From Bacillota bacterium (GTDB taxonomy: Bacteria; Bacillota; Clostridia; Christensenellales; Aristaeellaceae), in the NCBI GenBank assembly GCA_023409955.1, contig JAEYQQ010000097.1, forward strand, positions 1 through 13,116: a stretch of DNA of 13,116 bases, given 5' to 3'. Of this stretch, positions 11,715-13,116 are shown piece by piece. A program made the translations under genes and the position numbers. Numbering within the stretch: position 1 is the stretch's first letter; the number at the start of each line of letters is the position of its first letter. Under the pieces are notes generated by a model. The model was given only the letters and a program-made list of their open reading frames with translations, was not told the DNA's origin and did not search any database.

Positions 11715-13116
11715 TTATGCGTTTCCGCTGGTGTCTGTAGGTGTTCCATCAGTATCAGTATGCCTTGCTGCCCTGGGCTGACGGGATGTGGCCTCTTGTG
11801 CACCGCTGCGTTGTGTCCTACCTTGAGGATTTGCGCTGCCTTGTGCCTCGGGCCTTATTGCCTGCGTGCCAGGCTGTGTCGGCCGGGCGTATGCGCTGGG
11901 CTGCTGGGCTGGTCTGGCACCCGTCTGAAGATTGCCAGGCTGTGCAGGCCTTGTTCCTGCAGGTGCCTGGGGGGAACCTGCGGGGCGCTGTGCATAGGGA
12001 GAGGTTGCTCCAGGTGCCTGAGGCCGTTGTGTTCCGCTGGGCGGTGCAGCCTGCCTGCTCTGTGTGCCTGCAGCAGGGGGAACCATGGGTGCATTGGTAG
12101 CACGGGCGTAAGGCCTTGCTCCGCTTTGCGCGTTCTGCTGCTGCATGGCAGCTCTGCGTTGTGCAGCCCTTGCTGCAGCCTTGCGCTTATTGGACTTGTG
12201 CAAAGCGTAAGCGTACAGTCCACCAAAGCCAGCCAATGCAGTAATGCCCAATCCGAGCCAGATGAAGCTGGGACTGTCGGATTGTGTTTCTACCGGCGGT
12301 TCTGTGGGCGGGGGGAGGGTTTCAAAAGGCTCAATGCTGGGGCTTGGAGTGGGGGAATCGGTAGGTTTGGGTTCGGGTGTCGCATACGGATCATACGGTT
12401 CATAGGTGGCATTCAAGCCGCTGTTGGGATTGGTCCATGTTCCAACGTTCCAATCCTCCGGGGTTGAGATATCAATATCTGTACCGCCGGTATTTCCATC
12501 GCTGCTGTTTCCACCACTGTTATTGCCTGTTGTACCCTTGGAGTATTCCGGGCTTTGCAGGAAGTCTTCCAGCTCGGCAAGGGTCAATACGTGGAAGAAG
12601 TCACCGCTGATATATCCTTCTACGCCTGCCTGATTAACCTTATACCAGGTTTTTCCGTCCACTTGGGTGCTGCCAAGGATCAAAGCAAAAGCATATTGGT
12701 TCAGTGTTTTAATCTTGGTACCATTGCCGGGTGCTTTGCGGAAGTTTACGCTTGCAGCGCTGACATACCCGTAACTGGAGGGGCTGGAGGGGCTGATGGG
12801 AACCGGCGTGGATGCGGGGGTTGGAGTTGGCGTTTTCAGAGAGGCAAGGTAGCTCTCTGTCTCTGCCTGGCTCAGCCAACGCAGCTGGTCCCCGCGGATA
12901 TAACCCCATTGCTCACCAAAGCGTACAATATGCCAAGCTGTGCCGCCCATATAATCCTGACCGCTAACGTAAACTACCACATTCTTGGCAAGCATGTTCA
13001 CAAGCATGCTGTTGGGATCTGCCGCGCCGCGCATGGGTACATTATCACCCAAAGTAGCAGCATAGCCACTATGATTTTGGGGTGTCGGGGTGGGGGCTGG
13101 CGTAGGGGTTGGGGAT
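11715..13116 (-). CDS. SH3b-repeat surface protein with cytoplasmic Pro/Ala-rich tail, 5' end outside the window
   Basis: The frame stays open to the right edge (466 codons visible), so the TTG at 13052 is not the start. At the N-side lies a TPTPAPTPTP linker, then a first SH3b-like unit (about 16-84, with WHIVRFGEQWGYIRGDQL), a TPTPTPASTPVP linker, and a second clearer unit (about 115-176: VNFRKAPGNGTKIKTL, TWYKVNQAGVEGYISGDF). Each unit is followed by a short acidic helix (LSQAETESYLASL, LTLAELEDFLQSP). SH3b domains usually bind peptidoglycan or other wall parts. A Ser/Gly/Asn then Thr/Pro-rich stalk leads to one membrane helix (FIWLGLGITALAGFGGLYAY, about 283-305), then a strongly basic stretch (HKSNKRKAAARAAQRR) and a 161-residue low-complexity tail rich in Pro, Ala, Gln, Arg and Gly with recurring YA(Q/R)RP-like pieces. 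By the positive-inside rule the repeats are outside and the tail inside. Role unknown. Confidence 0.85.
   Translation of the reverse strand, partial: SPTPTPAPTPTPQNHSGYAATLGDNVPMRGAADPNSMLVNMLAKNVVVYVSGQDYMGGTAWHIVRFGEQWGYIRGDQLRWLSQAETESYLASLKTPTPTPASTPVPISPSSPSSYGYVSAASVNFRKAPGNGTKIKTLNQYAFALILGSTQVDGKTWYKVNQAGVEGYISGDFFHVLTLAELEDFLQSPEYSKGTTGNNSGGNSSDGNTGGTDIDISTPEDWNVGTWTNPNSGLNATYEPYDPYATPEPKPTDSPTPSPSIEPFETLPPPTEPPVETQSDSPSFIWLGLGITALAGFGGLYAYALHKSNKRKAAARAAQRRAAMQQQNAQSGARPYARATNAPMVPPAAGTQSRQAAPPSGTQRPQAPGATSPYAQRPAGSPQAPAGTRPAQPGNLQTGARPAQQPSAYARPTQPGTQAIRPEAQGSANPQGRTQRSGAQEATSRQPRAARHTDTDGTPTDTSGNA

Noticed and set aside
12290..12315. LPPPTE sequence near the membrane helix of the SH3 protein as a sortase signal
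   Set aside because: The LPxTG form is not met and a 161-residue tail follows the helix, whereas sorting signals end with a short basic tail.
11741..12467. Long plus-strand open frames opposite the SH3 protein tail
   Set aside because: They arise from the GC-rich, low-complexity tail codons; their products are Cys/Leu-rich without motifs or ribosome binding sites.

Overview
The window looks like a chromosomal stretch of a Gram-positive bacterium of the class Clostridia (Bacillota), possibly an uncultured gut lineage. The basis is a sortase, a YerB-like DUF3048 protein, strong AGGAGG-type ribosome binding sites, Thr-Pro linkers in a surface SH3 protein, and clostridial-style secretion signals. 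No rRNA, tRNA, CRISPR array, transposase or phage gene was seen, and the order of this organism cannot be fixed from the sequence alone.

Left part (1-3590): the 3' part of a sortase gene runs off the left edge. It is followed 47 bases later by a gene for a secreted protein of unknown family. A bidirectional terminator separates these from a convergent DUF3048/YerB gene with its own promoter.

Middle (3592-8499): a TetR-type regulator is divergent from a three-gene operon encoding a MacB/LolD-type ABC ATPase, an eight-helix FtsX-type permease and a secreted membrane-fusion-like protein. The spacer holds two overlapping divergent promoters and two near-identical 13-bp operators (consensus CAACRCWATGTTG). 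The simplest reading is an inducible export or envelope-stress system controlled by the adjacent repressor.

8500-9564: a bacteriohemerythrin gene overlaps a CheX-like gene by ATGA, behind a sequence resembling the motility sigma factor (SigD/sigma-28) promoter. This suggests a link between oxygen or iron sensing and chemotaxis. A bidirectional terminator closes the unit.

9599-11714: a RluA-family pseudouridine synthase gene, then a stand-alone MetQ/NlpA-type solute-binding protein gene, both on the minus strand. The MetQ-like gene has its own strong promoter flanked by a 10-bp inverted repeat. Its 160-base leader contains an unreported-looking 28-codon ORF with a GTG start, a ribosome binding site and four cysteine codons near its end (RCIGGRMCSCPCF). 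I regard this leader as the best candidate for something undescribed: a sulfur-amino-acid-responsive leader peptide acting together with a DNA-level operator.

Right edge (11715-13116): the 3' part of a minus-strand gene for a surface protein with SH3b repeats, one membrane helix and an unusual 161-residue Pro/Ala/Gln/Arg-rich cytoplasmic tail, ending in a near-perfect terminator. It runs off the right edge.
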